The notes: a model not told the origin generated them from the sequence alone. A stretch of DNA of 64,000 nt from Spisula solida (GCA_947247005.1 OX365946.1:10982453-11046452), one strand, 5' to 3'. Counted from the first letter of the stretch, positions 41,340 to 53,076 are shown. Made by a program: numbers and translations.

Positions 41340-41420
41340 AGTATACAAGAGTGGTGGTTAGTTTGTGGCAGGATTTGTAACTGGCATTCTGGCTTTAATT
41401 CCTGGTCATGCCCTTCGATG
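41340..41420 (+). mobile_element. tRNA-like SINE head (weak)
   Basis: gtggtggttagtttgtgg followed by 'ggctttaattcctggtc' resembles box A and box B of a tRNA-derived SINE. It is degenerate, and no full cloverleaf is visible. Confidence 0.35.
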
Positions 41421-41451
41421 AACATTTGACAACATATGAACAGCTGCAAGT

Positions 41452-41683
41452 TACAGGGTGTTAAAAAAGTTTGTTCTCAATTTTTTAATTCATATAAAGA
41501 TTTATTTGAGCTATATACGCAGTAGACAATCATACTTTCTTAATCTAGTAGCTTCATTTAATGACATTAGAACAACGGTAGAACACTCTGGATTTCAACC
41601 TAAAAATTTTATAGACTTCTGAGGTCAGAAAAATAAAATATTAAAACTCAAACATTGAGGACGAACGATTTTAACACCCTGTA
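41452..41683. mobile_element. MITE 'tacagggtgtt', copy 1
   Basis: The ends tacagggtgttaaaa and ttttaacaccctgta are exact inverses and begin and end with TA, suggesting a Tc1/mariner-type MITE. A direct-orientation copy at 47,428-47,665 lies on the other side of the 838-codon gene. Confidence 0.85.
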
Positions 41684-42449
41684 GTACCCTGGGATACAGT
41701 GCAGGTAAACTGGTTAGGTGAATCTGCCACTGTACACAACTGAAATTTTGTTTATAAAAGGTGTTAAACCTGAATAAACAACATAACCTAACATATGTTT
41801 ATTGCAAACTCTTTTATAAGTGCCATTAACATAGTTAGATCTTACAAAATGATAAAACAACAGTCCATCTGTCCGTACACACACTCCAAACTTGCGTGAC
41901 TACTTTATATGGACACACCATTTGAAAACAGTTTTCCATTGCATGGCTAAATTAAGCCCCCTATGTAGGTAGCCACATATGTATCCAAATACAGAGTTGT
42001 ACATGTGTGTTTCCGTTCGTCCGTGTGTATGTCCGACAGTCCTGTCCAAGCTTTTCCTCTGCAACAATTGTCATCAATAAAATTTTGAGAAACTTCACTA
42101 GTAATAGGGTATGGGTGTATAGTCTGCATGATGTTGCCCAATGGTCTGTTAGGACACATCCATCACGTCTAGCCCGTCCTCGTTGAGAGCATGTATGCTT
42201 GCTCCGAGACTAGTACAAAAAACCTAGGTACACACACATCTATACAGTTTCTGCAGTGCTTTAACCATGGGTGAAAGTTTTTTGGGAGCATGTCTGAACT
42301 TCAGGTTTTTGAGAGTACAAAAATGGTTGATTTTCTTTATTTTCCCTATAAAAGTTGTCGATTTTTGAGGATTTCAGGTTCTTCAGAATTTCAAACTTTC
42401 ACCCATGAATGACTTGAATCTTCAGGAACAGAAATGTTCTGTACTCCAG

Positions 42450-42652
42450 GGGCGCGTTTCATTGGCAATGGTATTTCTTAGTTCGACCTTTTGATATTCC
42501 ATTTAGAGCAAGTCAGCCAATGCAAAGTTATGTGAACTGTAAGTATCGTAAATAACAATTTAAACTTTACAAAAATGCATTGATTCACTAGGTATGCTCT
42601 AAATCATATTTGGAAAAGTCAAACTTTTAAGGTCTATTAAACGGGTTCCAGT
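42450..42652. mobile_element. TIR element 'cgtttcat', copy 1
   Basis: Starts ggggcgcgtttcattggc and ends ctattaaacgggttcc, an imperfect inverse. The interior has 'taggtatgctctaaat', also found as 'tagtatgctctcaaat' in the related element at 46,995-47,228. Confidence 0.6.
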
Positions 42653-42709
42653 GTAACAACTATATATATGTTAAATTTTTATCCATACATTCAACTCTTG
42701 TGTTTGGAG

Positions 42710-42916
42710 ATCATATTTCTCAAGGCACACGCCAGCAAGCACAAGGTGACCATTAATAAGTATAACCAATTGGATTCGATCAGTATCGAGTCCTTTCAGA
42801 ACAGACTACACGTGGATTTGGATTCAAACATTTCGTCTCCAAAATTGATCACCAGTAAAAGATCGCAGAAGAATGCTACTTTCTTCATGCTGTCATTATA
42901 TTGTACCATGCCGAAA
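42710..42916 (+). CDS. Orphan candidate exon, unknown protein
   Basis: A 207-nt open segment (69 codons, phase 0 in and out) runs from a modest acceptor (cttgtgtttggag) to a strong donor (aaa|gtaagt). It encodes a basic peptide with KAHASKHKVTINKYNQLDSI and SPKLITSKRSQKNATFF. Codon use looks more gene-like than the surrounding DNA. I do not recognise the protein and found no partner exons, so it may be a gene fragment, a lone exon of an undetected + strand gene, or chance. Confidence 0.25.
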
Positions 42917-43924
42917 GTAAGTTTTTCAAAACAACAGTCTTTTACTTTTGATGGATTGTTAACATATTTTTGTATCATTTGTTAACATATCGTGACTTGT
43001 GCTGTAATGTACATGTGATATTGTGGTATGTATTTACAACTAACTCATTCAATCAAATGCTTTAGATAATGGTAACAAGATAAAATACATGTACAGTATA
43101 GTCACTCATATAATTTTAGAATAAATACTTGCCATGGTTACATAAAATGGACAAATGTCTCCAATCAATAACAGGTATGCGACGAGCACTGTATAGAACT
43201 TCAAGCAAATTTATATTATGAGCACTTAATTTCCCCTCGTCACTGCTGGTTTAAAGCCTGCTAAGAATGTTCTATGCGTATTCACATGCTTATCAGATCT
43301 TGATCGACATCAACATTAGGATGAACGATAAAATGACACAGTGGTACCCAAACACATGTACATGTTTACGTCTACTATAATACTGCATGAGTTAAAGGGA
43401 CTGCCTCACGTATTGGTGTATTGCAAAAATAAAATAAAATTGTCAAATATTCGCGTTATTTTGGTATAGTTGCCTGTATATCACATAAAAACAACCACAC
43501 TGACATATAAAATAACTTGAGAAACTTCGACCTTTTGTAGTTATATAGTATTTTTACATAAAAAATTCTATAGGGTATTAATTAACACTGCTATTACCTT
43601 AATTGCCTGAAATTTGTTCGCATTTGATGAAAACGAATCGAAAAACGAACCAAATACCTCACTGATGTTTACGCTTTAGTTTGCTGATGTTACAGTTCAA
43701 TCACGTGTGAATTACATAATTTACAAAGCATGTTGGAAGGAAACTTAGCAATTTTTTTCAAGACAAAAATACTCAGTGGGCGATATCGAGAGTGGTTAGA
43801 ATTGCTTTTCTGATCCAAATCTTTCATAAAGCAACCGTCAGTGGCTTTGTATAACATCAATACATGGTTAGGTTGGAAAATCACGATATTCAAAAATTTT
43901 AGCCCAATCTGCGAGGCAGCACCT

Positions 43925-44235
43925 TTAATATACCAGCGACGTTTTTTTATTTTATTTCACGATCTCCATAGCACGTCACTGGAGTCATAATCTCCATCCA
44001 ATATACCAGTGACGTTTAAGCACTAATTAATTATTTTTGGATAGTTCACGATGTAAGACGTCATTGACGTCAGCATTGCCTTTGACAATATCAGCGACGT
44101 TTACACAATCATTGTTGATTGTATTTTAAGACGTCACTAGCGTCAACATTTCCCTTGAATAAATCAGCAACGTTTATACACTCATTGTTGATTGTATTTC
44201 ACGATGTAACATGTCACTGATGTCATCATCACTTT
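43925..44235 (-). repeat. Tandem repeat (4 units, 73-85 bp) of the gene's coding end
   Basis: Four units are marked by gacgtcattgacgtc-type cores at about 43,972, 44,057, 44,130 and 44,210. The last unit is the C-terminal coding end of the 838-codon gene. Read on the minus strand the other units encode related tails (GNVDASDVL, NADVNDVLHREL, GDYDSSDVLWRS), each followed by a stop. Two aataaa-like signals for the minus strand lie at about 43,946-43,956. Confidence 0.8.
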
Positions 44236-46690
44236 CCAAGCTCTCTCCGTCATTGTTCTCAATAATAAAATCACTGAGTTCACAGTCAGATCTAACTTCT
44301 ACAACATCATTGTCATAATTCATGTCCTGCTTATCTTCATCACTTACGTGCGATTTTGAGTCCTTTATAGAACCAAGTAGATCCGTTTCCGTGGCAACAT
44401 CTCGCGTGAGTCTCAGATCCACCGGTCTTTCCTGATCTATTGTACCGGAAGTAACAATAAGTGTCTTGTTTTTAGCCCCGTCTTCCGGTCGAGGGGATAT
44501 GGTACCCGGACTTTCATTTAATGCTCTGATCTCATATTGGCTTATTTCTGATTTAAATCTATCCAGTCTAGTACTTTTTGTCATGGCCGAGGTACCAGTG
44601 TTATTGTCTTTCTTTTTATTAGTCCTTGTTTGCCGTTCACTAGACATTTTATCGTTATTTCCTTGCATTGTTTTACCGTATATAATCCTTGCTCGTTCAC
44701 TACACCGTGTACTAGTGTGGGGCGGCAGAGGTGCTTTCCTCTGTATGAACACTTCACCAGGTTCAAAACGAAACATCACTTCCGGTTCATGTCTTTTAGG
44801 AGGTTCTGGAAGAAGTATTGCATCGGAGTTGCCTTGAACATAGCGCTTCTGTTGTTTCACTTCTAGTTTGGCCGGTGGGACAGGGACAATGTCGCCAGAA
44901 GTTTGAGGCTTGCCTTTGGTAAAAATATCTCGAGCAGGCATCCCGTCATTTGAGGGTTTGGTTTCTGCAAACACTTCTAATTTATTGAACTTCTTCAGTG
45001 CTTCTTTATTAGATCTTGACATTATGGAGGAATTAGATGATCGCGTGTCAGACGTGCGAACTGACTGGGCAGTCGGTATCTTCATAATCATTTTATCTGG
45101 TATTGGCTTCTCCTCTGTTTGTTCATTTTCAACTACTTCTTCAACTTTCGTATCCTCGTGCTCAAGTATCGGTAATACAGTATCTTCATTCGCATCGTTG
45201 ACGTAATTTTCAAAATGATGTGGTCTTCTTTGTTTTGGCCGTTCTTGTCCCAAGGTCAAGTTAACTATAGCAGCTTTGTTTGCATCTTTTTCTGCATGCT
45301 CACCATGATGATATAAACGATGTGAAGATTCCATGTTTGATAAATCTATGGCTAGTTCTTTCATCATTACGAGACGTTCAGTGTACTCCTCGTAGTTATT
45401 GTGTCCATGTTTTTGTTTGGTATTTTGAACAAAGTCCGTTCCTATTGCGTCATTTATATACACTGTTTTAAATCCACCGTCTGCGCGGAAACTAAACTCT
45501 TTCTTTGGTGCTACTATCTGTGGTGGTTCCGGTTCAGACTTTCTTAATCTTGTTCCTGTCAGTGTTGTTAGAGATCTATTCTGAACGAGAAGTTTCGGGA
45601 ACGTTTCTTCCCTGTGTATTTTATCGTACTGGTCCATATCCGAGGATTCTCGCATCTTCAAATTGTGCATCGATTTCTGTTGTAACTTGTACTTCGTCAT
45701 TTTTTCATCCTTTTCCGGTTGTATATGTCTGCCCAACGAATCCACTCGTAATTCAAGATACGTATTTGGAACTTTTCTCGCTTTTGGACCCACACATACA
45801 TGAAATGTTGGGTGTGGAAATTCGGTATGTTTCTTCCTTCGCCTTTTCTGAAAGTCGTGTAACTTGTCTTTAATGCTTTCTTCCATCAGCGCACGCTGTG
45901 CCTTGTCAAACACTTCGTTAGGCATCTCTGAAAACCATTTATTTAGTTTAGCGTCTTGTCTTGTTGTTTCTTCTTTTTCGTCTATAGTTCTGCGAGTGTC
46001 AATACCACTGAACTCCACTCGTTTGACACCTACATCGTTATCTGTATCGTTACACTCAGTGCGTTCCGTAAGATGATCTAATTCACCACGATGCCTGAGC
46101 TTAGCTTTCAAGTCCTCCTGTCGTGTACCCTTTTCCTCGTGTCTCCCACCTTTCTCGTCAATACTGGGCAGATTTAATAAAGGTTTGTTTTCAGTGATCT
46201 TTCGTGTTTCGTTTACGCTTGTATTATGCCGTTTTAATGCTACTAAATTAACTTTGCGGCGTGGATTCGACGTAATACCGTATGAATCATGTTTATTGCC
46301 GAGTCGATTGGATTTATCCGGTGGTCTTTGCTCAATGTCATTCATACTTAAAGCTCGTGAAAGTTTTGGTAATGTTCCAGTAGTTTGCACTGATCTTGCC
46401 AACTCTTGCTTCAACTTGGCCGTCAGATCTTCTATAGATTTCGACTTGTGTGAGAGAATGTTATAAACTTCTCTGGGATTTGCTAAATCTCTGTGAGAAG
46501 GGTTATCTACTTGATACAGGGCCGGATTGCTCCTCATCATTAATTCTTGTGGTGTAATACCATACTGTTTGTGTTGTTTGTCCTCGTGTATTGTGTCTTC
46601 TACTCGAGTCACTAACAGATCAAAGTCAAGGTCTCCACCGGACTTTGCTCCAATCATTGGAGTTTTAGGAAGGCCGTTATGAACTGTCAT
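44174..46690 (-). CDS. Unrecognised 838-residue charged protein, single long exon
   Basis: An uninterrupted 838-codon frame, by far the longest in the window. The product is rich in Lys, Glu, Asp, Arg and Ser, poor in Cys and aromatic residues, without signal peptide or membrane segment, and looks mostly disordered. Short more ordered stretches include a central basic block (KLHDFQKRRRKKHTEFPHP, then YLELRVDSLGRHI) and a proline block (FIQRKAPLPPHTSTR). The C-terminal 40 residues are very acidic (ESDDDISDMLHRE). I know no family for it. An acceptor (cttttcttttttcag) lies 25 bp upstream of the ATG, and the frame is open back to it (ALGCSQKA), so the ATG may be internal and an upstream exon is likely. 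Confidence 0.85.
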   Translation of the reverse strand: MTVHNGLPKTPMIGAKSGGDLDFDLLVTRVEDTIHEDKQHKQYGITPQELMMRSNPALYQVDNPSHRDLANPREVYNILSHKSKSIEDLTAKLKQELARSVQTTGTLPKLSRALSMNDIEQRPPDKSNRLGNKHDSYGITSNPRRKVNLVALKRHNTSVNETRKITENKPLLNLPSIDEKGGRHEEKGTRQEDLKAKLRHRGELDHLTERTECNDTDNDVGVKRVEFSGIDTRRTIDEKEETTRQDAKLNKWFSEMPNEVFDKAQRALMEESIKDKLHDFQKRRRKKHTEFPHPTFHVCVGPKARKVPNTYLELRVDSLGRHIQPEKDEKMTKYKLQQKSMHNLKMRESSDMDQYDKIHREETFPKLLVQNRSLTTLTGTRLRKSEPEPPQIVAPKKEFSFRADGGFKTVYINDAIGTDFVQNTKQKHGHNNYEEYTERLVMMKELAIDLSNMESSHRLYHHGEHAEKDANKAAIVNLTLGQERPKQRRPHHFENYVNDANEDTVLPILEHEDTKVEEVVENEQTEEKPIPDKMIMKIPTAQSVRTSDTRSSNSSIMSRSNKEALKKFNKLEVFAETKPSNDGMPARDIFTKGKPQTSGDIVPVPPAKLEVKQQKRYVQGNSDAILLPEPPKRHEPEVMFRFEPGEVFIQRKAPLPPHTSTRCSERARIIYGKTMQGNNDKMSSERQTRTNKKKDNNTGTSAMTKSTRLDRFKSEISQYEIRALNESPGTISPRPEDGAKNKTLIVTSGTIDQERPVDLRLTRDVATETDLLGSIKDSKSHVSDEDKQDMNYDNDVVEVRSDCELSDFIIENNDGESLESDDDISDMLHREIQSTMSV

Positions 46691-46715
46691 TGCTTTCTGG
46701 CTACATCCCAGCGCC
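46691..46715 (-). other. Upstream part of the 838-codon exon (UTR or coding)
   Basis: Between the acceptor (AG at 46,716-46,717 on the complement) and the ATG, the reading frame is open: ALGCSQKA. If an upstream exon supplies a start close by, the true N terminus differs. The upstream exon was not found. Confidence 0.5.
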
Positions 46716-46994
46716 CTGAAAAAAGAAAAGAAATCGGTAAATGTAAAGTGATATTTGTAATCACAGTTTAATCTGAATGATCAGTACAACCATAATGGTA
46801 CAATTGAAAACGATTGAATTCCCGCAGCGTCCCAAGTAGAAATCTCAGCTCTTTACTCAAATCAGAGTCTAAATTTTAGATAAATATACAAACATGTACT
46901 CGGAATGCCAATTTTGAGTCCAGTCTCTCACGGAAATTAATACAGTCATGACAATGCGATATAGCTCAGATTAAGATACTTCTCGGATCGGGAC

Positions 46995-47228
46995 AAGTGG
47001 CTCGTTTCATCGACTTAGCTAAGATTCGACTAAAACTTCGTATGCTGTTATTTTAAGCAAACTAAATAGCTAGTGCATTTAAACAAAGTTATTTGAACTA
47101 GGATTATCATGAATAATTATTTAAATTTTAGAAATATGTATGGGTTGACTAAAAATCACTTAGTATGCTCTCAAATGAATGCGGAAAAGTCTCATCTTAG
47201 CTAAGATATGTCTATGAAACGGGCTCTC
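46995..47228. mobile_element. TIR element 'cgtttcatcgacttagctaaga', copy 2
   Basis: Left ctcgtttcatcgacttagct and right agctaagatatgtctatgaaacggg are inverse. Related to 42,450-42,652 by the 'tatgctct' interior block. Confidence 0.65.
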
Positions 47229-47427
47229 GATCCTGATCCACAAGGTCTTATTATACATGTAGAGTTAATCTTAATTTTGAGGTATTGTGCAAAAAGTGAA
47301 AATTGACCTGCAAGTAGAGGCTGTTTAAATAATTTAAATAAGAGTTGCGAGTTTAAGATCACTTTCAAATACTGTACAGTTTATTTGATTTTAACAAAAT
47401 AGTATGATCCTACAAAATAAAAATACT

Positions 47428-47665
47428 TACAGGGTGTTAAAAAAGTTTGTTCTCAAAATTTAAATTCATATTAAGTTTTATGTGAGCTATGTATGCGGTA
47501 GACAATTTTAATTACTTATTCTAATATCTTCATTTAATGCCTGAAAGATTGGAACTATGACAGACCCCTCTGGATTTTAACCTGAAAAGTTTGCAGTCTG
47601 TTGAGGTCAGGAAAATAAACTATTGAAACTTAAACATTGAGAACGAACTTTTTTAACACCCTGTA
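47428..47665. mobile_element. MITE 'tacagggtgtt', copy 2
   Basis: Same 15-bp ends as copy 1 and a matching interior (aagtttgttctcaa, tcatttaatg, 'ctctggattt.aacct', 'aaacattgag.acgaac'). Size is 238 bp against 232 bp. Confidence 0.85.
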
Positions 47666-48880
47666 TGTATATTTTGATGCTAGTAGGTCAAATGTCATTG
47701 TGACCCAATCTGACTAAAGTACTTGATCTTCCTTAACGGTAGCTATCTTCCTTACCGGTAGCTAATGCGTAGTGGGTTTGAGGATATGATTTTAATCAGA
47801 TTGATTGTGACCTTTATCATTTCTGACTATTGAAATGGTTTCCGTTCAATAACTCAAGAACGCCGCTAAAATTGTCATATGATCTGCAAACTTCCCATGG
47901 AGGTTGGTCATCAACAGTAGATTGCCCCTATTGATTTTGAGGTCAGTGGGTCAAGGTCACTGTGACCTTTACCATTTCTGACTATTTGACTGTCATGGGG
48001 GCATACGTGTTTTACAAACATCTCTTGTTTAATATTGTCACTGTCAGTTTGGAAGTAGAGTCACTTACAAAAACTGTCAGCAAAGACCAGCAATTACAAC
48101 AGACCACTTTCAATAATATTGAACCTGTTAATGAAGACTGTCACTTTATTCTATTCCCATGAGTGGTCTTTACAGACTGGTTTCACTGTATTATATCAGC
48201 TTCTATTGATATTGAAAACTCATAAGATAAAAAAAGTTGGATCGACTGTATCCCATCTTGGACTGCTGATCGGCTATCTTATAGACACTTTTTGTGCAGT
48301 TAACACCCTTTTAACCGGACTACCTGAAAACTGAATCCTCATAAAATCAGACGATTTCTTAAATCCTGTGTTTTCCTCTTATCAATCAACTTTAAAAAAT
48401 ACCGCAATACCGGACTCCCAGAAGATCCAATTTTGACGGAATGTACTGTATACAACATATTGTGTGTTTTGCATGTGAACGGTTTTAAAGAATATCGTCT
48501 TTACGTGTTTTCAAACTTTCATTAAATTGCAATTATAATCTGAATTAATGCCATTTAAATAAGTGTTTGTATTTACACAAATCCAATCAATATTCTAACA
48601 CCGTTGACAGACGACAAGAATACCCCAATGAATAGAAGCATAAGCTCGTATTATATTATATTACATATCCCTATTGTTCCTCTTGTTATGTTTTGTGAAG
48701 CTATTTGCGTTTTCTATTAACGTAATGTTTTTAGGTCATGAGAAATACTATCAGTGAAAGAATGGTGTTTATGCCAACGCATCTCATTAACCGTCACCAA
48801 GGGCAACATATGATTGGTGCATTGTGTGAGTTATAATGGTTGTTTGTGTACGACTGAGACTATCGTTAGTGCTTAATCAT
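47666..48880. other. Spacer with decayed dispersed repeats
   Basis: 47,860-48,000 has 'ggtcaaggtcactgtgacc' and 'cttcccatggaggttggtc', a repeat shared with CEP162 intron 27. 47,735-47,770 has a small tandem 'cttccttaacggtagctat'. 48,060-48,440 has 'accggactacctgaaaac' phrases of another old repeat. No gene is seen. Confidence 0.45.
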
Positions 48881-48889
48881 TCAGTGTTT

Positions 48890-49085
48890 CCCTGTCATAT
48901 TGGCCAACGACTCCAGACTTTGTGAGTAGAGAAAGTTATGTGATTCCCCTAGCCCTTTCCCAATTAAATAGACTCCTTGGTTCTTTAACGTGCTTAGTGT
49001 ATAGCACCAATATATGCTGACTACCTCTTGGTTACTAACAAGTTCATCACTAATTGAGTAGGGAATACTGACCGGAGTCAAGAAT
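48890..49085 (-). mobile_element. SINE body, minus strand
   Basis: The reverse complement contains gttagtaaccaagaggtagt, ttggtgctatacactaagca and ttaaagaaccaaggagtcta, the same body as the SINE at 20,630-20,860. The tRNA-like head is not clear. Confidence 0.65.
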
Positions 49086-51120
49086 GTTACCCACTATCCA
49101 CTTGACATTCGTGCGATGTGGTGGTGTTGCTGGATTACATTTTAAGGTCTTAACACAGTCGAACAATGTTAAATACGTCTGAATCAAGGCTGATTTGAAC
49201 ATTGCATTACATGCCCTTTGTTATGGGACTCGCATACGTAGAAGAAAAGTATCATTATTGCATTACACATAGGGCTAAGGCAGACCATAGCTGGAGGTAG
49301 GACCATCGACATTCTGCGAACAAACTGGATAGCTTCCGCACTTATCAAGTACACAATGTATATAACCCGATTGGGATTCGAACGAGTAGCAGTGAAGAGT
49401 CAGTCATTATAAACACATGGTCATAGATATCACTTCGCCAAACAGTACAGCCTGATGCTAAACTATGTTATCCCGGTGGAAGCGATATGACTTTAAACGA
49501 ATTTGCTTTGAAAAGTCGCTATTTTAAACTAGATTTAACTTTGACGTGTAGTCGCCTGTGTGTCGATATGTACTAGTATGTCATGTGCTGAAATGTGACC
49601 ATGATTCTGTCTACGAGCTGTTGATTTTCAATTATAATTAAATCAATCTCAGACATTCTAGTGTGTGGTATTATCGATGCCATGAAACTTTGTAATGTCA
49701 ATTGTATTAACTACTCGCCTGCCAGGTCTGGGAAGGTCAGTTGTTGTACACTTCTCCATTTCAGGTTTAAAACAAGCAACGCTGATTTTTTGCAATGTCC
49801 AACTGACTTTAAAATGTCAAATATTTAAAGAAAATTGTTGTCCACGACGTTTGCATCTCTTGTGGCGAACATGGTATATATTCTCTTAGATAATGACTAA
49901 ACAAGGTATAAGCAGAAAGGATGTTTGTCAAACAATGTATGCCCCCTGTCATGTTTATCTTTAAGGCCTAAATCCATCAATTTCTAGGTTTTCATCCTCT
50001 CCCGTCCGGCCTACATTTTATATACTTGTATGCATGGTAACCTCTGGTCATTTCTTTCTTTAACATAATATATAGCCGGTTAAAATGCATCGAACTATCG
50101 AAACGTGAACACAAAAATACAATTGTATAATTTATTAAGTAGGTTTTTTTCGAATAAAAATAAACTACATTTGTAAAATTCACATAAAATTCACCGTATT
50201 TTGTCAGTCAAACCTGCGTTAAAAGACTTTCTGCGAACACGACCACTATTACAAAGCCTGTCTGAACATCTCCTATCATACCAATTATAGTTTCAAACCT
50301 GTTTAAGGGAGATCATCTGTCAACAATGACCACGATTCGATCATTCCATTGCTAGTATTTGTAGATCATCAAAATATATGGCATTGTTGTACATGCAGAA
50401 ATTGCTGCCCCCTATGTTTCATGCACTCGACCGTTATCTTTAGACTTTGAAGTTATGTGAAATCAAATCATTGTTGATTTAAAATCAAAGAATTTGACTG
50501 GAGTGGGCGTTATTTACACATTTCGTTATTGAATCAATTTGACAGACATGCAACATTTGTGTGTTAATAATCTTCATATTTTCTCTCCCACTGCTTGTAT
50601 TTATCCAGAGTTCTGGTTTATTTTGCGACTGCGTATTACGTGCATAAGTGTGGAGTTTGACATATAAGCTGAAATCACCACTCCCATTTCGAAAACACCC
50701 CGTTCCCTGTCGGTGTCATACAGATTACTTAATTAAGACATGATTTATACTAGAAAATCTAGATACCAAGTTCATGAAAATCAATTTTTATCTATTTCTC
50801 CTGAAAATTATGTAGAAGTCGGGGATTAATCATAAGGCCAATAATAACCAATTATCTAAAATTTGGGGAGTTGTCAATAATCCAATAATGACCATTTTAT
50901 CAGTTGTAATACATGTACTCGATCGTATGAAGATAAATCATGAACTAGCTAAACCGCCTACTAATGCCTTTATATTATGAGATTCAACACTATTTAATCT
51001 TTGACCTCGACTTTTTACATACTTATGTAATAGACTTAATTCGTGTATTACAATTCAAATATTTAAAGAAATTAGTGTTTGTAAACGCTAACTCATAAAA
51101 TGTATTACTGATAATTTATT
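49086..51120. other. Spacer, no gene seen
   Basis: A box-B-like 'gggattcgaacgagtagcagtgaagagtc' near 49,371-49,410 hints at a minus-strand tRNA-like relic. No other recognisable gene, RNA or repeat was found on either strand. Confidence 0.4.
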
Positions 51121-51956
51121 ATACACTCACGCACTTTAAAAACGCCTCACCTAATTCAAAGTCCAATATCGCTTAAATTATTTATGTTATTGCCATATAA
51201 TTTTACATGTGTATTAATCGAGTTTTCCTACATTTAAATAAATTAAGTTTGTAATAAAATGTTGTCTCATTTTTTCAAGGAATCCTGCAAGCGCACTCAC
51301 CTTAAGCAAAAGTGTGGGATTTTCAATACAGGCTATGCGAGGCATTATACTCTTAATGTGCTTATATTTGTGAGGTGGTGTAGGCACACTGATTCGTTTA
51401 ATACACTCGTTAATCGTTTTCTATTCTTTTATTTAAGGATCTGCAAGTTTTCAGAATGCTGATTTACTTTTACACACGCTCTTACCTTTCGCATTTAAAC
51501 ATGTTTGAAAGGATATATGATTTTGAATTTGCCAATTTTAGTAATTAAACTTCAAACTTAGTGGTTTTGAATGTCTATGAAATGCGTGGACATTCTTTTG
51601 TTATTGACTTTATTTATGCTTGTTTTTAACAAAGTGACAGGTTATTGTCGAACTTGAACACGCGTAGAAACTATTGTGCAAATCTTATATGTGACAGGAG
51701 GTTCGTTTTAGGACTTCGTAGACGAATGTGACCTGCATATTAGGATAAATTGCGCCCTTAACCGGTATTGCAAATCCCACACTTTTGCTTAGGATGAGTG
51801 CGCTTGCAGGATTCCCAGAAAATAACAAACTAAACTGATTTACAAGTAGGAAAGATCAATTATTACACATGTAAAATCATATTGCAATAACAAAAATACT
51901 CTGAGCGATATTGGGCTTTGAACTAAGTGAGGCGTTTTTAAAGTCATTGAGTGTAT
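51121..51956. mobile_element. Fold-back element with about 200-bp inverted arms
   Basis: The left arm 51,121-51,333 and right arm 51,763-51,956 are reverse complements with scattered differences. Shared landmarks are tttaaaaacgcctcac, ccaatatcgct, attttacatgtgt, ggaatcctgcaagcgcactc and aagcaaaagtgtgggatt. The 430-bp centre holds no transposase-like frame. The structure is that of a non-autonomous fold-back or long-TIR DNA element. Confidence 0.88.
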
Positions 51957-53076
51957 ATTTCATACAATGTGTTGTAAACGAGATTTGAACATTTTTGTTC
52001 GGAAAGACGAAGGGTATAAGGCAAGTAGTCCGTGGAGTCATATGAGTACCTTTAACAACATCTGTAACATTCATTCCAATATTAACATAAAAATTATCCT
52101 ATCATAATTATGTATAACCCATAATGAATTACGAAATATCATTAAGATCATATTAAAACGATGAAAGAAGATGGATATTTTTATAAAACGAAAGCTTGTC
52201 AAGTCGGACGAAGTCAGCGTCGGAGTCAGCCGAAGTCGGAGCCTGTCCAAGCTGGAACAAGATAAGACATCGACAAGAGCGCACCCTTAAACACGCCCAT
52301 TGTGTTTTAATATGTTCTTAGCGGTAAAATATGTAACACCCATATTGGTATTAACATTTTAATACATTAACATAAAACGGCAGTATATAAACATTTACTT
52401 ACATAGTTTAATAATTCCGTATATATCCCTTAACTCACAAAGCATACAGACAATTTTCTGTTTATATACCCGTATAAACATACATATTGTAAATGTATAC
52501 GGGCCCTATTGTCACGTCCTACCATCCGACTTTATCAATAAATGTGACTTCAATTTGGATTTTGTCAGATATAGAAAGTAATATTCAATACACATTATTG
52601 AACAAAAACTGTTTAAATGCTTGGATAGTCAGATAATGCGATAATAGTGAATTCCGAAACGTTTAATTGATTTTAACCATTTCCTTTTAAAATCGAACGT
52701 TTGTGGATTTTATGGCATTGAAAGAAACACAAAGAAAATGGATATCAATATCTACATTCATTCAGTGTTTGCTATTGTTTAATATGTAATATTCACGGTA
52801 CTGTACATTCATTGTATTTAGCGACATGTAAATTGTTGGCGGTATTGTTACAACCTCTCTCAGCTCGCGTTCAATTTACTTGACTTTGTCATGATTCAAA
52901 TCGGAAATAATCGGAAACTTATAATAACAAATCGATAACAATAACAAATCGCCAAAGAAGTATTTAATTGATAATATTTTACCAAATATCATATAAAGAA
53001 TATAGGGTACTGTTTGATTTTACGTAACAAATCGCCAAGAAATGTTTTACATCGCCAATACTGAGATGCAATAAAT
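51957..53076. other. Spacer, no gene seen
   Basis: 52,195-52,260 carries a small tandem of 'gtcggacgaagtcagcgtcggagtcagccgaagtcgg' type (period about 9-12 bp). 52,920-53,060 has 'aacaaatcgccaa' phrases that grade into the satellite that follows. No coding sequence. Confidence 0.45.

Noticed and set aside
44466..46466. Several plus-strand frames of 60-120 codons
   Set aside because: They are antisense shadows of the 838-codon minus-strand gene.
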